Under the pieces are notes generated by a model that worked only from the letters and a program-made list of their open reading frames with translations, was not told the origin of the DNA and made no database searches. A stretch of 38,284 nucleotides of DNA from Thermodesulfobacteriota bacterium (lineage in GTDB: Bacteria; Desulfobacterota; Anaeroferrophillalia; Anaeroferrophillales; Tharpellaceae), in assembly GCA_024763535.1 (NCBI GenBank), contig JANTFH010000019.1:1-38284 (forward strand), written 5' to 3'. Shown piece after piece: positions 1 to 7,279 of this stretch (the stretch's first letter is position 1; each line of letters begins with the position of its first letter). Made by a program: the position numbers and the translations under genes.

Positions 1-4
1 AATT

Positions 5-27
5 GGTTATTTCGCCAAATAAAATAA
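5..27 (+). promoter_or_regulatory. Putative ArsR operator upstream of arsR
   Basis: A perfect inverted repeat, TTATTT-CGCC-AAATAA (7-22), lies 20 bp before the ArsR-family start codon. ArsR/SmtB repressors bind AT-rich imperfect palindromes over their own promoters, so this is a likely autoregulatory operator. A second palindrome with the same half-sites lies at 401-417. The promoter itself may extend beyond the left edge of the window. Confidence 0.5.
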
Positions 28-41
28 CATGAGGTGAGAAG

Positions 42-362
42 ATGAATGCACAAGAAAAGCGTATTTACGAAGCAAAAGCCAAAGTTTTGAAGGCTCTGGC
101 TCACCCAACCCGATTGTGGATGGCGGAGCAGTTGGGGAACGGTGAGCGATGTGTCTGCGAATTTGTTGATGAGATTGGAGCTGATTTTTCGACAATCTCA
201 AAACATCTGTCGGTTTTGAAACAGGCGGGAATTGTTGAAGATGACAAACGCGGTAAACAGGTTTTCTATCGTTTGAAAGTGCCGTGTGTCTTAAGTTTTA
301 TGAGCTGTGTCGAAGCGGTAATCGAGTCGCAGGTAAGGACTCAGGCGGCCCTGATCGCCTAG
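42..362 (+). CDS. arsR: ArsR/SmtB-family metalloregulatory repressor
   Basis: This is a 106-residue winged-helix repressor of usual family length. The ALAHPTRL segment (residues 18-25) is the family's typical N-terminal helix. ERCVCEF (residues 36-42) supplies the Cys-X-Cys pair (C37, C39) of the alpha-3 metalloid or metal site, as in ArsR and CadC-like sensors. The recognition helix follows (FSTISKHLSVLKQAGIV), then a beta wing (GKQVFYRL). Two more cysteines near the C-terminus (PCVLSFMSC) could add ligands. The start ATG has GAGGTGAG just upstream. The protein probably represses the whole downstream operon through the TTATTT/AAATAA palindromes and releases on binding As(III) or a thiophilic metal. 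The inducer cannot be read from the sequence. Confidence 0.9.
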   Translation: MNAQEKRIYEAKAKVLKALAHPTRLWMAEQLGNGERCVCEFVDEIGADFSTISKHLSVLKQAGIVEDDKRGKQVFYRLKVPCVLSFMSCVEAVIESQVRTQAALIA

Positions 363-400
363 AAGGCTGTCCGAGAATGCTCTTTTTCCCTGGTTCTTCG

Positions 401-417
401 TTATTTTTTGAAAATAA
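401..417 (+). promoter_or_regulatory. Second ArsR-operator-like palindrome
   Basis: TTATTTT-TTG-AAAATAA is a perfect inverted repeat in the 161-bp gap between the ArsR gene and the permease gene. It shares the TTATTT and AAATAA half-sites with the palindrome upstream of the regulator. It may be a second operator, giving the transport genes their own regulated promoter. No clear -35/-10 pair was identified here. Confidence 0.35.
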
Positions 418-523
418 TGTTCGGGATACCAGAGGTGTATGCCTGTGCTTTTTGTCAAAAGTACCTTGATCTGAGAAAAAATTTCTATTTTCGGATAACC
501 AGGGGGCCGTTAGAGAGGTTTGT

Positions 524-1825
524 ATGAGTTGGAAGTCGGAATGGGAAAAACTCCTGCTTATTGTCGGGGTTTTTTTAGCTTTTTTCTATCTGCCGGTAGG
601 TTCGCAGAGATTTGACAATGCGATTATGGAGGCGCTCTATCTGGCGAAATGGTACGCCCGGGAGCATGTCCTTTTATGCCTGATCCCGGCCTTTTTTATT
701 GCCGGGGCGATTGCGGTTTTTATCAGTCAGGCCTCGGTAATGAAATATCTTGGTGCCCGGGCCAATAAAATCCTGGCCTACGGGGTGGCCTCGGTTTCCG
801 GGACGATTCTCGCGGTCTGTTCCTGTACGGTTCTGCCGCTGTTTGCCGGAATTTACCGGATGGGCGCCGGTCTCGGGCCGGCGACGGCTTTTCTCTATTC
901 CGGCCCGGCGATAAATGTTCTGGCGATTGCCATGACAGCCCGGGTTTTAGGCCCGGAACTCGGCATCGCCCGGGCCGTGGGCGCGATTCTGTTCAGTGTC
1001 GTTATCGGCATCCTGATGCATCTGATTTTCATAAAAGAGGAGACTGAAAAATCTCTGGCTCAGGTGGCTATGCCGGAGGAGGAGGTCAAACGTCCCCTGT
1101 GGCAGAATGCTCTCTATTTTGCCGCAATGGTCGGGATTCTGGTTTTTGCCAACTGGGGAAAACCGGATGAGACTACCGGTTTATGGGTGGCAATCTACAG
1201 TGCTAAATGGATTGTAACTTCACTTTTTGCTCTGGCTCTGGGAGTGATGCTGGTGCGCTGGTTTGCCGTGGCCTGGTGGAAGGTCGTGGCGACGGCTCTG
1301 CCGGTTGCCGGGCTGGCACTGGCTTTTCCCCATCAGCCGCTGATCGCGTTTGCCGCCGCGACCATTGGTCTGTCTATTTTTACAAGTACCGACAAGGGTG
1401 AAAACGGCGAATGGTTTGCATCCTCATGGGGGTTTGCCAAACAGATAATGCCGCTTTTGCTCTTCGGGGTTTTAGTCGCCGGTCTGCTGCTCGGCCGGGT
1501 CGGCAATGAAGGTCTGATCCCTTCGGAATGGGTGGCGCATGCGGTCGGCGGCAACTCTCTGGCGGCTAATTTCTTTGCCTCTTTCGCCGGCGCCTTTATG
1601 TATTTTGCTACCCTGACCGAGGTTCCGATTCTGCAAGGCCTGATCGGTAACGGAATGGGCAAAGGCCCGGCTTTGGCCCTGCTGCTGGCCGGGCCGGCTT
1701 TGAGCCTTCCCAATATGCTGGTTATCCGCAGCGTCCTGGGAACGAAAAAGACAGTTGTTTTCGTCTCTCTGGTAATCGTTATGGCGACTATCAGCGGTAT
1801 CCTGTTCGGAGCGTTTTTCGCTTAA
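524..1825 (+). CDS. COG0701/DUF318 permease (ArsP or SO_0444-like metal/metalloid efflux)
   Basis: This is a 433-residue polytopic membrane protein of the predicted permease family COG0701 (DUF318). The family includes ArsP, which exports trivalent organoarsenicals, and the SO_0444-type Cu/Zn efflux proteins. The diagnostic block is near residues 96-130: a CSC motif followed by TVLPLFAGIYRMGAGLGPAT and SGPAINVLAI. It is repeated in the second half as TEVPILQGLIGNGMGKGPAL and LAGPALSLPN, matching the internal duplication of the family. In ArsP a conserved Cys pair binds arsenic, and the CSC here is the natural candidate. The start ATG follows AGAGAGG. With an ArsR-type gene upstream and ArsF/ArsG-like genes downstream, a role in arsenical or soft-metal efflux is likely. 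The substrate is inferred. Confidence 0.85.
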   Translation: MSWKSEWEKLLLIVGVFLAFFYLPVGSQRFDNAIMEALYLAKWYAREHVLLCLIPAFFIAGAIAVFISQASVMKYLGARANKILAYGVASVSGTILAVCSCTVLPLFAGIYRMGAGLGPATAFLYSGPAINVLAIAMTARVLGPELGIARAVGAILFSVVIGILMHLIFIKEETEKSLAQVAMPEEEVKRPLWQNALYFAAMVGILVFANWGKPDETTGLWVAIYSAKWIVTSLFALALGVMLVRWFAVAWWKVVATALPVAGLALAFPHQPLIAFAAATIGLSIFTSTDKGENGEWFASSWGFAKQIMPLLLFGVLVAGLLLGRVGNEGLIPSEWVAHAVGGNSLAANFFASFAGAFMYFATLTEVPILQGLIGNGMGKGPALALLLAGPALSLPNMLVIRSVLGTKKTVVFVSLVIVMATISGILFGAFFA

Positions 1826-1856
1826 CTTATTAACAAAAACAAAAAAGGAGAGAATC

Positions 1857-2450
1857 ATGACTAATGAACAATTTGCGGCAGCGATGGCTTTTCATGGCCA
1901 CAAATGTCCGGCAATGCCTCTGGGTTTTCGCTCGGCGGAAGCGGCGATGAAGACTCTGGGGGTCAAACGGGCCCAGGATAAGGAGCTTTATGTTATTTCG
2001 GAAACCGGTAAAGGCCATGCGGCCGGCTGCTTTCTGGACGGCATAATGTCGGCTACCGGTTGTACCTACGGTAAGTCAAATATTGAGAAATTGTACTACA
2101 ACAAAATGGCCTTTACTCTGATTGACATTGCGGGCCGGAAAGCGGTTCGGGTGCGCTTAAAAGATGATTTTTTCGGTAATATGCTGAATTCGCCTTTTGT
2201 TAAACTGCGCCGGGACGGGGTGCTGCCGCAGGATGTTCCCGCCGAAGTCGCAGATCCGCTGGTTGAGAAGGTTCTGCAGATGCCGGAGGAGGCTTTTCTG
2301 GAGGTCGGACCGGTTGAAGAGTACGATTTTCCCAAAGGTGCCGGCTGTTTTGAAACGGTTCTCTGTGCAAAATGCGGCGAACGGGTTTTTGCCAATAAAG
2401 TGACTGAAACCGACAGCGGCTCAATTTGCGCCGCCTGTAATGTCGGTTAA
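1857..2450 (+). CDS. FmdE-family zinc-ribbon protein
   Basis: This 197-residue protein is related to subunit E of formylmethanofuran dehydrogenase (FmdE/FwdE). The N-terminal HGHKCPAMPLGFR motif (H13, H15, C17) and GKGHAAGCFLDGIMSATGCTYGK are the FmdE core. The C-terminus carries a zinc ribbon (CAKCGERVF then ICAACNVG). There are no other methanogenesis genes, so the formylmethanofuran role does not apply. Stand-alone FmdE proteins are common in anaerobes and are thought to bind metals or molybdopterin-type cofactors, but their role is poorly known. The gene has a strong AAGGAGAG ribosome site and lies 31 bp after the permease, so it is probably cotranscribed and may act as a cytoplasmic metal-binding accessory. 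Confidence 0.85.
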   Translation: MTNEQFAAAMAFHGHKCPAMPLGFRSAEAAMKTLGVKRAQDKELYVISETGKGHAAGCFLDGIMSATGCTYGKSNIEKLYYNKMAFTLIDIAGRKAVRVRLKDDFFGNMLNSPFVKLRRDGVLPQDVPAEVADPLVEKVLQMPEEAFLEVGPVEEYDFPKGAGCFETVLCAKCGERVFANKVTETDSGSICAACNVG

Positions 2451-2492
2451 ACCGTAACGGTTCATAGTACTTAAGTTTAGAGAATGTAACCC

Positions 2493-2672
2493 GGTCTGGA
2501 AGGCAATTTTCTTTCACTTCTTACGCTTAATTTCTGTTTTTCCAGCGCGTATTACGCCCAAATTGCCGAACTCGCACTATCGCACTCAAACAGCGGCAAT
2601 TTTAATGGGCTCCATTTGCTGGGAAAAACGACGAAACTTCGCGAGACGTTACAGGAAACACCCTTCCAGACC
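2493..2672. repeat. Foldback (MITE-like) intergenic element
   Basis: The 298-bp gap between the FmdE-like and TauE-like genes contains a 180-bp imperfect foldback. The outer arms GGTCTGGAAGG (2493-2503) and CCTTCCAGACC (2662-2672) are perfect inverted repeats. Further matches occur in the same order inside, including GTTTTTCC/GGGAAAAAC and AAATTGCCG/CGGCAATTT. Ordered nested complementarity over the whole length suggests a non-autonomous MITE-like or REP-like element rather than a simple terminator. No coding sequence is apparent in the gap. Confidence 0.55.
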
Positions 2673-2748
2673 TGGAATTCAAGGTCGGCTGAATGTTGAA
2701 TATTTATGTTCAATCAATCGAGCAGACTGCAATCAGGGGTAACTCTTT

Positions 2749-3549
2749 ATGACGACAACCCTTCTTCTGGCGTTGGTATTCTTCCTTATCTCGACCATCT
2801 TTTCAATGATCGGGATGGGAGGGGGCATTCTTTATGTTCCGATCCTGCTTTTTGCCGGATTTACCTTTGAACAGGCCCCTGCGATCAGTCTGATGTTGAT
2901 CAGCGGTACCTCCCTGGCCGCACTTCTGACCTTCTGGCGTAACCGTAAGGTTGACTGGAAGCTGGCCCTGGTGATGGACCCGCCGACGGACATTATGGCT
3001 TTTGTCGGGGGCTACTACAGTTCTCTGGTTCCGGAGCCGGTTTTAAGGTCGATTCTGGTCGGAATTCTGATGCTGGCCGGGACTTTGATGCTGCTCAATA
3101 AAACCCGCCCGGTCGTTGATCGGGCCGTGGCCGACGGTAAATGGTGGCTGTGGCACCGCAGTTTCAACAATGTCAGCTACACGGTCAATCTGCCTCTGGT
3201 CCTGACGGCCACAGCATCAATCGGGATGTTGTCGGGTATGCTGGGAATTACCGGCGGTATTATTAAGCTGCCGATCATGGTGCTTTTGTGCGGTGTGCCG
3301 ATGGATATCGCCGTGGCTACCTCCACGGTCATGGTGGCGATTACGGCTCTGTCGGGGTTGGCGGGCCACGCTCTGAGTACCCAGTTGGACTGGCGGGTCG
3401 GTCTGGTGCTGGCTCTGGCGGCGATTATCGGCGGCCGGCTCGGCAGCCGGATCTCGATTTCAATGGACAAAGCCCGGCTTAAAAAATGGTTCGGGATAAT
3501 TATCTGGCTGATTGCCCTGCGGATGTTGATGCAGCTGCTGATGCCTTAG
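2749..3549 (+). CDS. TauE/SafE-family sulfite/anion exporter
   Basis: This 266-residue inner-membrane protein has about eight hydrophobic segments. The family's duplicated motif appears as GMGGGILYVPILLFAG near residues 22-37 and as GITGGIIKLPIMVLLCGVP in the second half, followed by AVATSTVMV. TauE/SafE proteins export sulfite, sulfoacetate and related sulfur anions, or take up similar compounds. The gene is followed closely by a periplasmic thioredoxin and ArsF/ArsG-like genes. It may therefore move a sulfur compound used in thiol redox chemistry, or a metal-thiol conjugate; this is inference. The ATG follows GGGGTAACTCTTT, a moderate ribosome site. The gene lies just after the foldback repeat and may use a separate promoter. 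Confidence 0.85.
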   Translation: MTTTLLLALVFFLISTIFSMIGMGGGILYVPILLFAGFTFEQAPAISLMLISGTSLAALLTFWRNRKVDWKLALVMDPPTDIMAFVGGYYSSLVPEPVLRSILVGILMLAGTLMLLNKTRPVVDRAVADGKWWLWHRSFNNVSYTVNLPLVLTATASIGMLSGMLGITGGIIKLPIMVLLCGVPMDIAVATSTVMVAITALSGLAGHALSTQLDWRVGLVLALAAIIGGRLGSRISISMDKARLKKWFGIIIWLIALRMLMQLLMP

Positions 3550-3564
3550 CTGTTGGAGATGTTT

Positions 3565-3957
3565 ATGAAGTTTTGTTTCAAATATATGGTAGCAGCGATA
3601 CTGATCTCAGGCTTTCTGGCGGTTTCAGCCGGGGCCCGAGAAGAGGGGAAGGCCCTGCCTAAATTGATGGATCTCGGCGCTCATAAATGTGTGCCCTGTA
3701 AGAAAATGGCCCCTATCTTAGAGGAACTGGCCCGGGACTACAAGGGCGTATTCGAAGTTGAGTTTGTTGATGTCTGGCAGTCGGAGAACCGGGAAAGAGC
3801 CATGCAATACAAAGTCAGGATGATTCCCACGCAAATCTTTTTCGATGCCGAAGGTAAAGAACTCTGGCGCCATGTCGGATTTTTCTCAAAAATGGATATC
3901 TTGAGGGAGTGGCGAAAATTGGGTTATGACTTTAAAGTGCCGAATGGAAAAAAGTAG
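3565..3957 (+). CDS. Exported thioredoxin-fold protein (CVPC)
   Basis: This is a 130-residue thioredoxin-like protein. A signal peptide or N-terminal anchor (residues 1-23, ending VSAGA) places the domain outside the cytoplasm. The active site is CVPC (C42, C45) in LGAHKCVPCKKMAP, followed by the cis-proline segment RMIPTQIFF and GKELWRHVGF. The start chosen is the ATG at 3565, because GGAG (3555-3558) sits six bases before it. Earlier in-frame TTG and ATG codons overlap that ribosome site. It overlaps the next gene by 14 bp. CcdA/DsbD-like permeases relay electrons from the cytoplasm to such proteins, so the downstream ArsG/CcdA-like protein is a plausible reductant. Confidence 0.88.
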   Translation: MKFCFKYMVAAILISGFLAVSAGAREEGKALPKLMDLGAHKCVPCKKMAPILEELARDYKGVFEVEFVDVWQSENRERAMQYKVRMIPTQIFFDAEGKELWRHVGFFSKMDILREWRKLGYDFKVPNGKK

Positions 3958-4414
3958 AAAAATTTTAACCCGGCTGCTGCTCGCCTTTGTTCTGATAAGT
4001 ATCGGTTTCGCTTTCGGCCGGCATTCTGTTAAGAACAGCAGTCTGCCGGTGGCTGAATCGTCAGCTAAAGGGAGCTATGTCAATGTTTACTATATGCACT
4101 CTACCTTTCGCTGTGAAACCTGCAATACGATCGAAGCTATGACCCGGGCGCTGCTTGATAAAGATTATGCCGCGGAGCTGGCTGACGGCCGGGTGAAATG
4201 GCTGGAGGTCGATTTTCAGGAGGAGAAGCTGCTGGCCGAAAAATTTTCGGTGGTCAGCAGCTGTGTCGTTGTGGCTTTGATGGCTGATGGCGAAGTAGTT
4301 GATTTCAAGCGTCTGGACGAGGTCTGGACCCTGATGCAGAAAGCGGATCAGTTTAACCGCTATATCAGTGATGCCGTCAACCTTATGCTCCGGCAGCAAG
4401 GTGAAAAAACATGA
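3944..4414 (+). CDS. arsF: ArsF-like thioredoxin-fold protein (nitroreductase subunit family)
   Basis: This 156-residue protein has one N-terminal membrane anchor (about residues 8-25) and then a domain with MHSTFRCETCNTIE (C57, C60). That motif is characteristic of the ArsF family. In Shewanella putrefaciens arsEFG, ArsE and ArsF together are implicated in reducing nitroaromatic arsenicals and ArsG exports the amine product. An additional cysteine lies in SVVSSC (C107). Family members occur in many anaerobes without known arsenical chemistry, so the substrate here is open. The ATG at 3944 lies inside the end of the thioredoxin gene, and the stop overlaps the next start (ATGA), indicating translational coupling. 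No ArsE was recognised; the exported thioredoxin upstream could substitute. Confidence 0.75.
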   Translation: MEKSRKILTRLLLAFVLISIGFAFGRHSVKNSSLPVAESSAKGSYVNVYYMHSTFRCETCNTIEAMTRALLDKDYAAELADGRVKWLEVDFQEEKLLAEKFSVVSSCVVVALMADGEVVDFKRLDEVWTLMQKADQFNRYISDAVNLMLRQQGEKT

Positions 4415-5097
4415 TTGGCGCTGCAATTTTTTCCGCATTCTGGTTCGGTATTATGACCGCAATCAGTCCCTGTCCCCTGGCGACGAATATTGCCGCAATC
4501 TCCTTTATCGGGCGTAAGGCAGGGCAGCATAGCCATGTTTTAGGTTCCGGTTTCCTCTATGCGCTGGGCCGGACTCTGGCTTATGTCGCTCTGGGAAGTA
4601 TTATCACTTTGGGAACCCTGAACAGCTCCGAAATCTCCCGTTTCCTGCAGCAATATATGAACGAAGCCCTCGGGCCGACTATGATTGTTCTGGGACTGGT
4701 ACTGCTCGGCTGGGTCGGCTCCGGAGCCTCGCTTAACCTGGGGACGGTGGCGCTGCAGGAGAGAGCCGGCCGCGGCGGGGTGCTCTGGGCTTTACCGATC
4801 GGTATCATTTTTGCTCTGTCATTCTGTCCGGTTTCAGCCGGGCTTTTTTTCGGCGGGTTACTGCCGTTGGCTCTGCAGCAGCACTCCTGGCTGCTGCTGC
4901 CGGCTGCCTACGGTATCGGCACGGCCCTGCCGGTAATCATCTTCGCCTTCATCATGGCTTTTGCCTCCGCTTATCTCAGCCGGGCTTTCAACCGTCTGGC
5001 CCGGATTGAGCGCTGGATGCGTTATCTGACCGGGACGGCTTTTATTCTGGCGGGGATCTATTATTCTATAACCCATATTTACGGGGTTAATATCTAA
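4411..5097 (+). CDS. arsG: ArsG-like CcdA/DsbD-type membrane protein
   Basis: This 228-residue polytopic protein of the cytochrome-c-biogenesis/DsbD transmembrane family has about six membrane segments. Two conserved membrane cysteines are visible: SPCPLATN (C21) and SFCPVSAG (C139). This is the pair that carries electrons across the membrane in CcdA/DsbD. ArsG of the arsEFG system is a member described as an efflux permease for trivalent aromatic arsenicals. Here it could equally pass reducing equivalents to the exported thioredoxin and the ArsF-like protein. The start codon overlaps the arsF stop (ATGA), so the two genes are tightly coupled. The next gene begins 18 bp after the stop and is probably in the same transcript. 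Confidence 0.8.
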   Translation: MIGAAIFSAFWFGIMTAISPCPLATNIAAISFIGRKAGQHSHVLGSGFLYALGRTLAYVALGSIITLGTLNSSEISRFLQQYMNEALGPTMIVLGLVLLGWVGSGASLNLGTVALQERAGRGGVLWALPIGIIFALSFCPVSAGLFFGGLLPLALQQHSWLLLPAAYGIGTALPVIIFAFIMAFASAYLSRAFNRLARIERWMRYLTGTAFILAGIYYSITHIYGVNI

Positions 5098-5114
5098 ATA
5101 AAGGTATATTTTTC

Positions 5115-5345
5115 ATGGAAAAGTTTGTATGCTACTGTTTTGAGTACACGGCCGCGGATATTGAAAAAGATGTCCTTGAAAATCGTGGCCGGTCGACAAT
5201 AATCGAAAGAATAATGGCTGAAACCAAAGCCGGAAACTGTCAGTGTCAGATCAAAAATCCCAAAGGCAGCTGATGCTTGTCTGATGTCCGCCGGGTTGCG
5301 GAACAGACTGCCGATCACTCGCACAAGGGTGTTTCGAAAACTTGA
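5115..5345 (+). CDS. BFD/CopZ-like [2Fe-2S] protein, probable selenoprotein (UGA = Sec53)
   Basis: Conventional reading gives 52 residues: [17 protein letters not shown] at the N-terminus, then GRSTIIERI, ending [11 protein letters not shown] before TGA (5271-5273). This is the BFD-like [2Fe-2S] domain of CopZ-type metallochaperones, which usually ends in a conserved NP-x-G-x-CC-L-G-D-V. Reading through the TGA gives GS-U-CLSDV and then 18 more residues to a TGA at 5343-5345. The UGA falls exactly where the first Cys of the CC pair is expected. A SECIS-like hairpin follows (5279-5308). The predicted product is 76 residues with C6, C8, C42, C44, Sec53 and C54. It lies 18 bp after arsG, suggesting a redox or metal-handling partner. 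The alternatives are a sequencing error or a TGC-to-TGA nonsense mutation. Without a SelB/SelC system the gene would be a truncated relic. Confidence 0.72.
5279..5308 (+). promoter_or_regulatory. Bacterial SECIS-like hairpin
   Basis: The RNA just after the in-frame UGA (5271-5273) folds into GUCUG (5279-5283) paired with CAGAC (5304-5308). Above that, UCCGC (5287-5291) pairs with GCGGA (5298-5302), closing a six-base apical loop CGGGUU (5292-5297). Unpaired bases sit on the 5' side between the two helices. The loop begins 18 nucleotides after the UGA and has G in its second position. Both fit the published bacterial SECIS rules: loop about 16-37 nt after UGA, and a G in the first two loop positions. 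Confidence 0.68.
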
Positions 5346-5359
5346 TACGGGGAAAACAT

Positions 5360-5887
5360 ATGGCCGAGCTGACTGCCGTACAGGCCGATATTACTACGCT
5401 TGCAGTTGATGCGATTGTCAATGCCGCGAATTCATCACTGCTCGGCGGCGGCGGGGTTGACGGCGCCATTCACCGGGCCGCCGGACCCGAACTGCTTGAT
5501 GAGTGTCGTCAACTTGGCGGCTGTCGAACCGGTGAGGCGAAAATAACTAAAGGTTACCGGCTGCCGGCGGCCTATGTCATCCATACGGTCGGCCCGGTCT
5601 GGAACGGCGGCCACCGGGGTGAACCTGATCTTTTGGCTTCATGTTATCGCCGGACACTGGAGATCGCGGCCGCCCATAATCTTCACTCCCTCGCTTTTCC
5701 CTGTATCAGCACCGGAGTTTATGGATATCCGGTGGCTCCGGCGACCGCCATTGCCGTTGCGACGGTAAAATTATTTCTGCATAAATCCCCGCATAACATT
5801 GAAAAAGTCATCTTCTGCTGTTTCTCAACGGGCAATCTGACCGTTTATCGGGAACTTTTGGGTGAGCTGACGGATTCGATCACTTAG
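5360..5887 (+). CDS. Macro-domain O-acetyl-ADP-ribose deacetylase
   Basis: This is a 175-residue single macro domain of the MacroD/YmdB type. The signature is strong: [27 protein letters not shown] near residues 17-43, then [20 protein letters not shown], and the ADP-ribose-binding loop [11 protein letters not shown]. Enzymes of this class remove ADP-ribose from proteins and deacetylate O-acetyl-ADP-ribose. The start ATG at 5360 follows GGGGAAAA. An in-frame TTG at 5342 would overlap the end of the Sec reading frame and is less likely. It may be the last gene of the preceding transcript. Its link to metal resistance or to the SOS-type polymerase downstream is unknown. Confidence 0.9.
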   Translation: MAELTAVQADITTLAVDAIVNAANSSLLGGGGVDGAIHRAAGPELLDECRQLGGCRTGEAKITKGYRLPAAYVIHTVGPVWNGGHRGEPDLLASCYRRTLEIAAAHNLHSLAFPCISTGVYGYPVAPATAIAVATVKLFLHKSPHNIEKVIFCCFSTGNLTVYRELLGELTDSIT

Positions 5888-5964
5888 TCCGCGGGAGTAA
5901 TTCTGAACGATAAAAATATAGCCGCCGCACCTTGAAAAACTCTCTGATAAGGTTAAATATCTCT

Positions 5965-7233
5965 ATGGCTTCAGTGTTTGCCCTGGTTGACTGCAACAAT
6001 TTCTACGTCTCCTGCGAGCGGGTTTTTAATCCGCGGCTGATCGGCAAACCGGTGATTGTGCTCTCCAATAATGACGGCTGCGCCGTGGCCCGTTCAAATG
6101 AAGCCAAAGCCCTGGGGATAAAAATGGCGGTGCCGCTGTTTCAGATAGAAGATATCGTCAGAAAAAATCGGGTGCAGGTTTTCTCCTCCAACTACGCGCT
6201 TTATGCTGATATGTCGAACCGGGTGATGCGGATTCTAACTCAGTTTACGCCGAAGATGGAGGTCTATTCCATCGATGAAGCCTTTCTGGATTTGTCGGAT
6301 TCAGGCGGTATCGATCTGACTGAATACGGCCGCAAGCTCAAACAGAGGGTTGAGAAGTGGACCGGTATCCCGGTCTCTGTCGGCATCGCCCCAACCAAGA
6401 CCCTGGCCAAGTTGGCCGGGCATCTGGCTAAAAAATCAGAAAAAGCGGCCGGGGTGCTCAATCTTTGCCGGAGCCCATATCAGGAGAAGGCGCTGGCAAG
6501 CGTCAAGGTTGCCGATGTCTGGGGTGTCGGTCGCAGATATGCAAAGTTTCTGACGGCTAACGGGATTGATAATGCTCTGCAGCTGCGGGAGGCCGAGGCT
6601 GAGTTTATCCGGAAAAAGATGGGGATTAACGGGGTCAGGCTGATTAATGAGCTTAAAGGTATCTCCTGTTATCCGCTCGAAAATTCGCCGCCATCCAAAA
6701 AATCGATTACTGTTTCCCGCACCTTCAGGCAGGCGATTACAGCTCAGTCTGAACTGCTTGAAGCGGTTTCGGCCTATGCCGCCGCCGGAGCCGAGAAATT
6801 AAGAAAGGATAGGGCTGTGGCCGGAGTCCTGACCGTCTATGTGCTGACCAATCGTTTCAGTGATAACTATTATTACAACAGCGCCGCATTTAATCTGCCG
6901 GTTAGAAGCAGTGACTCCTCAGAGCTGATTCACGCCGCCCGCAAAGGACTTGAGAAAATTTACCGGAAGGATTATCAGTATAAAAAGGCCGGTATTATAT
7001 TAAATGATCTGGGGCCGGAGAGTCTGGTTCAGGCCAGCTTTCTCGATTCCGTCGACCGGCGGCGTTCAAAGAAACTGATGCTGACTCTGGATGAAATTAA
7101 TCGCGGTATGGGGGCTGGTACGATTAAATACGGCGCCGTCGGCCTGTCTCGGCGGCAGAGGTGGAAAACATCTTTTAATCAGCGTTCAAAGGCTTATACC
7201 ACCCGCTGGGAGCAACTGCCGGAAGTCTCTTGA
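5965..7233 (+). CDS. umuC: Y-family DNA polymerase V catalytic subunit
   Basis: This 422-residue UmuC-type translesion polymerase starts with the classic FALVDCNNFYVSCERVFNP. The acidic catalytic residues are in LVDCNNFYVS and in YSIDEAFLDL. The palm and little-finger motifs follow (GVGIAPTKTLAKLA-like segment, WGVGRRYAKFL), and the UmuC C-terminal region is present. The ATG at 5965 is preferred because family members begin a few residues before FALVDCNN; an in-frame TTG at 5932 is possible. UmuC copies damaged DNA when complexed with UmuD'2 and RecA. The partner umuD lies downstream rather than upstream. No convincing LexA box was recognised in front of the gene. Confidence 0.93.
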   Translation: MASVFALVDCNNFYVSCERVFNPRLIGKPVIVLSNNDGCAVARSNEAKALGIKMAVPLFQIEDIVRKNRVQVFSSNYALYADMSNRVMRILTQFTPKMEVYSIDEAFLDLSDSGGIDLTEYGRKLKQRVEKWTGIPVSVGIAPTKTLAKLAGHLAKKSEKAAGVLNLCRSPYQEKALASVKVADVWGVGRRYAKFLTANGIDNALQLREAEAEFIRKKMGINGVRLINELKGISCYPLENSPPSKKSITVSRTFRQAITAQSELLEAVSAYAAAGAEKLRKDRAVAGVLTVYVLTNRFSDNYYYNSAAFNLPVRSSDSSELIHAARKGLEKIYRKDYQYKKAGIILNDLGPESLVQASFLDSVDRRRSKKLMLTLDEINRGMGAGTIKYGAVGLSRRQRWKTSFNQRSKAYTTRWEQLPEVS

Positions 7234-7279
7234 AATTTAGCCGGTGACTGTTTTTTACCCGCCGGAAGAGAACATAAAT

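Noticed and set aside
1333-1713. Minus-strand open frames inside the permease and other high-GC genes
   Set aside because: They are shadows of strong, recognisable plus-strand genes and have no motif or ribosome-site support.
2451-2748. Riboswitch or small RNA in the gap before the TauE-like gene
   Set aside because: The structure is explained as one long foldback with terminal inverted repeats; no known riboswitch consensus was recognised.
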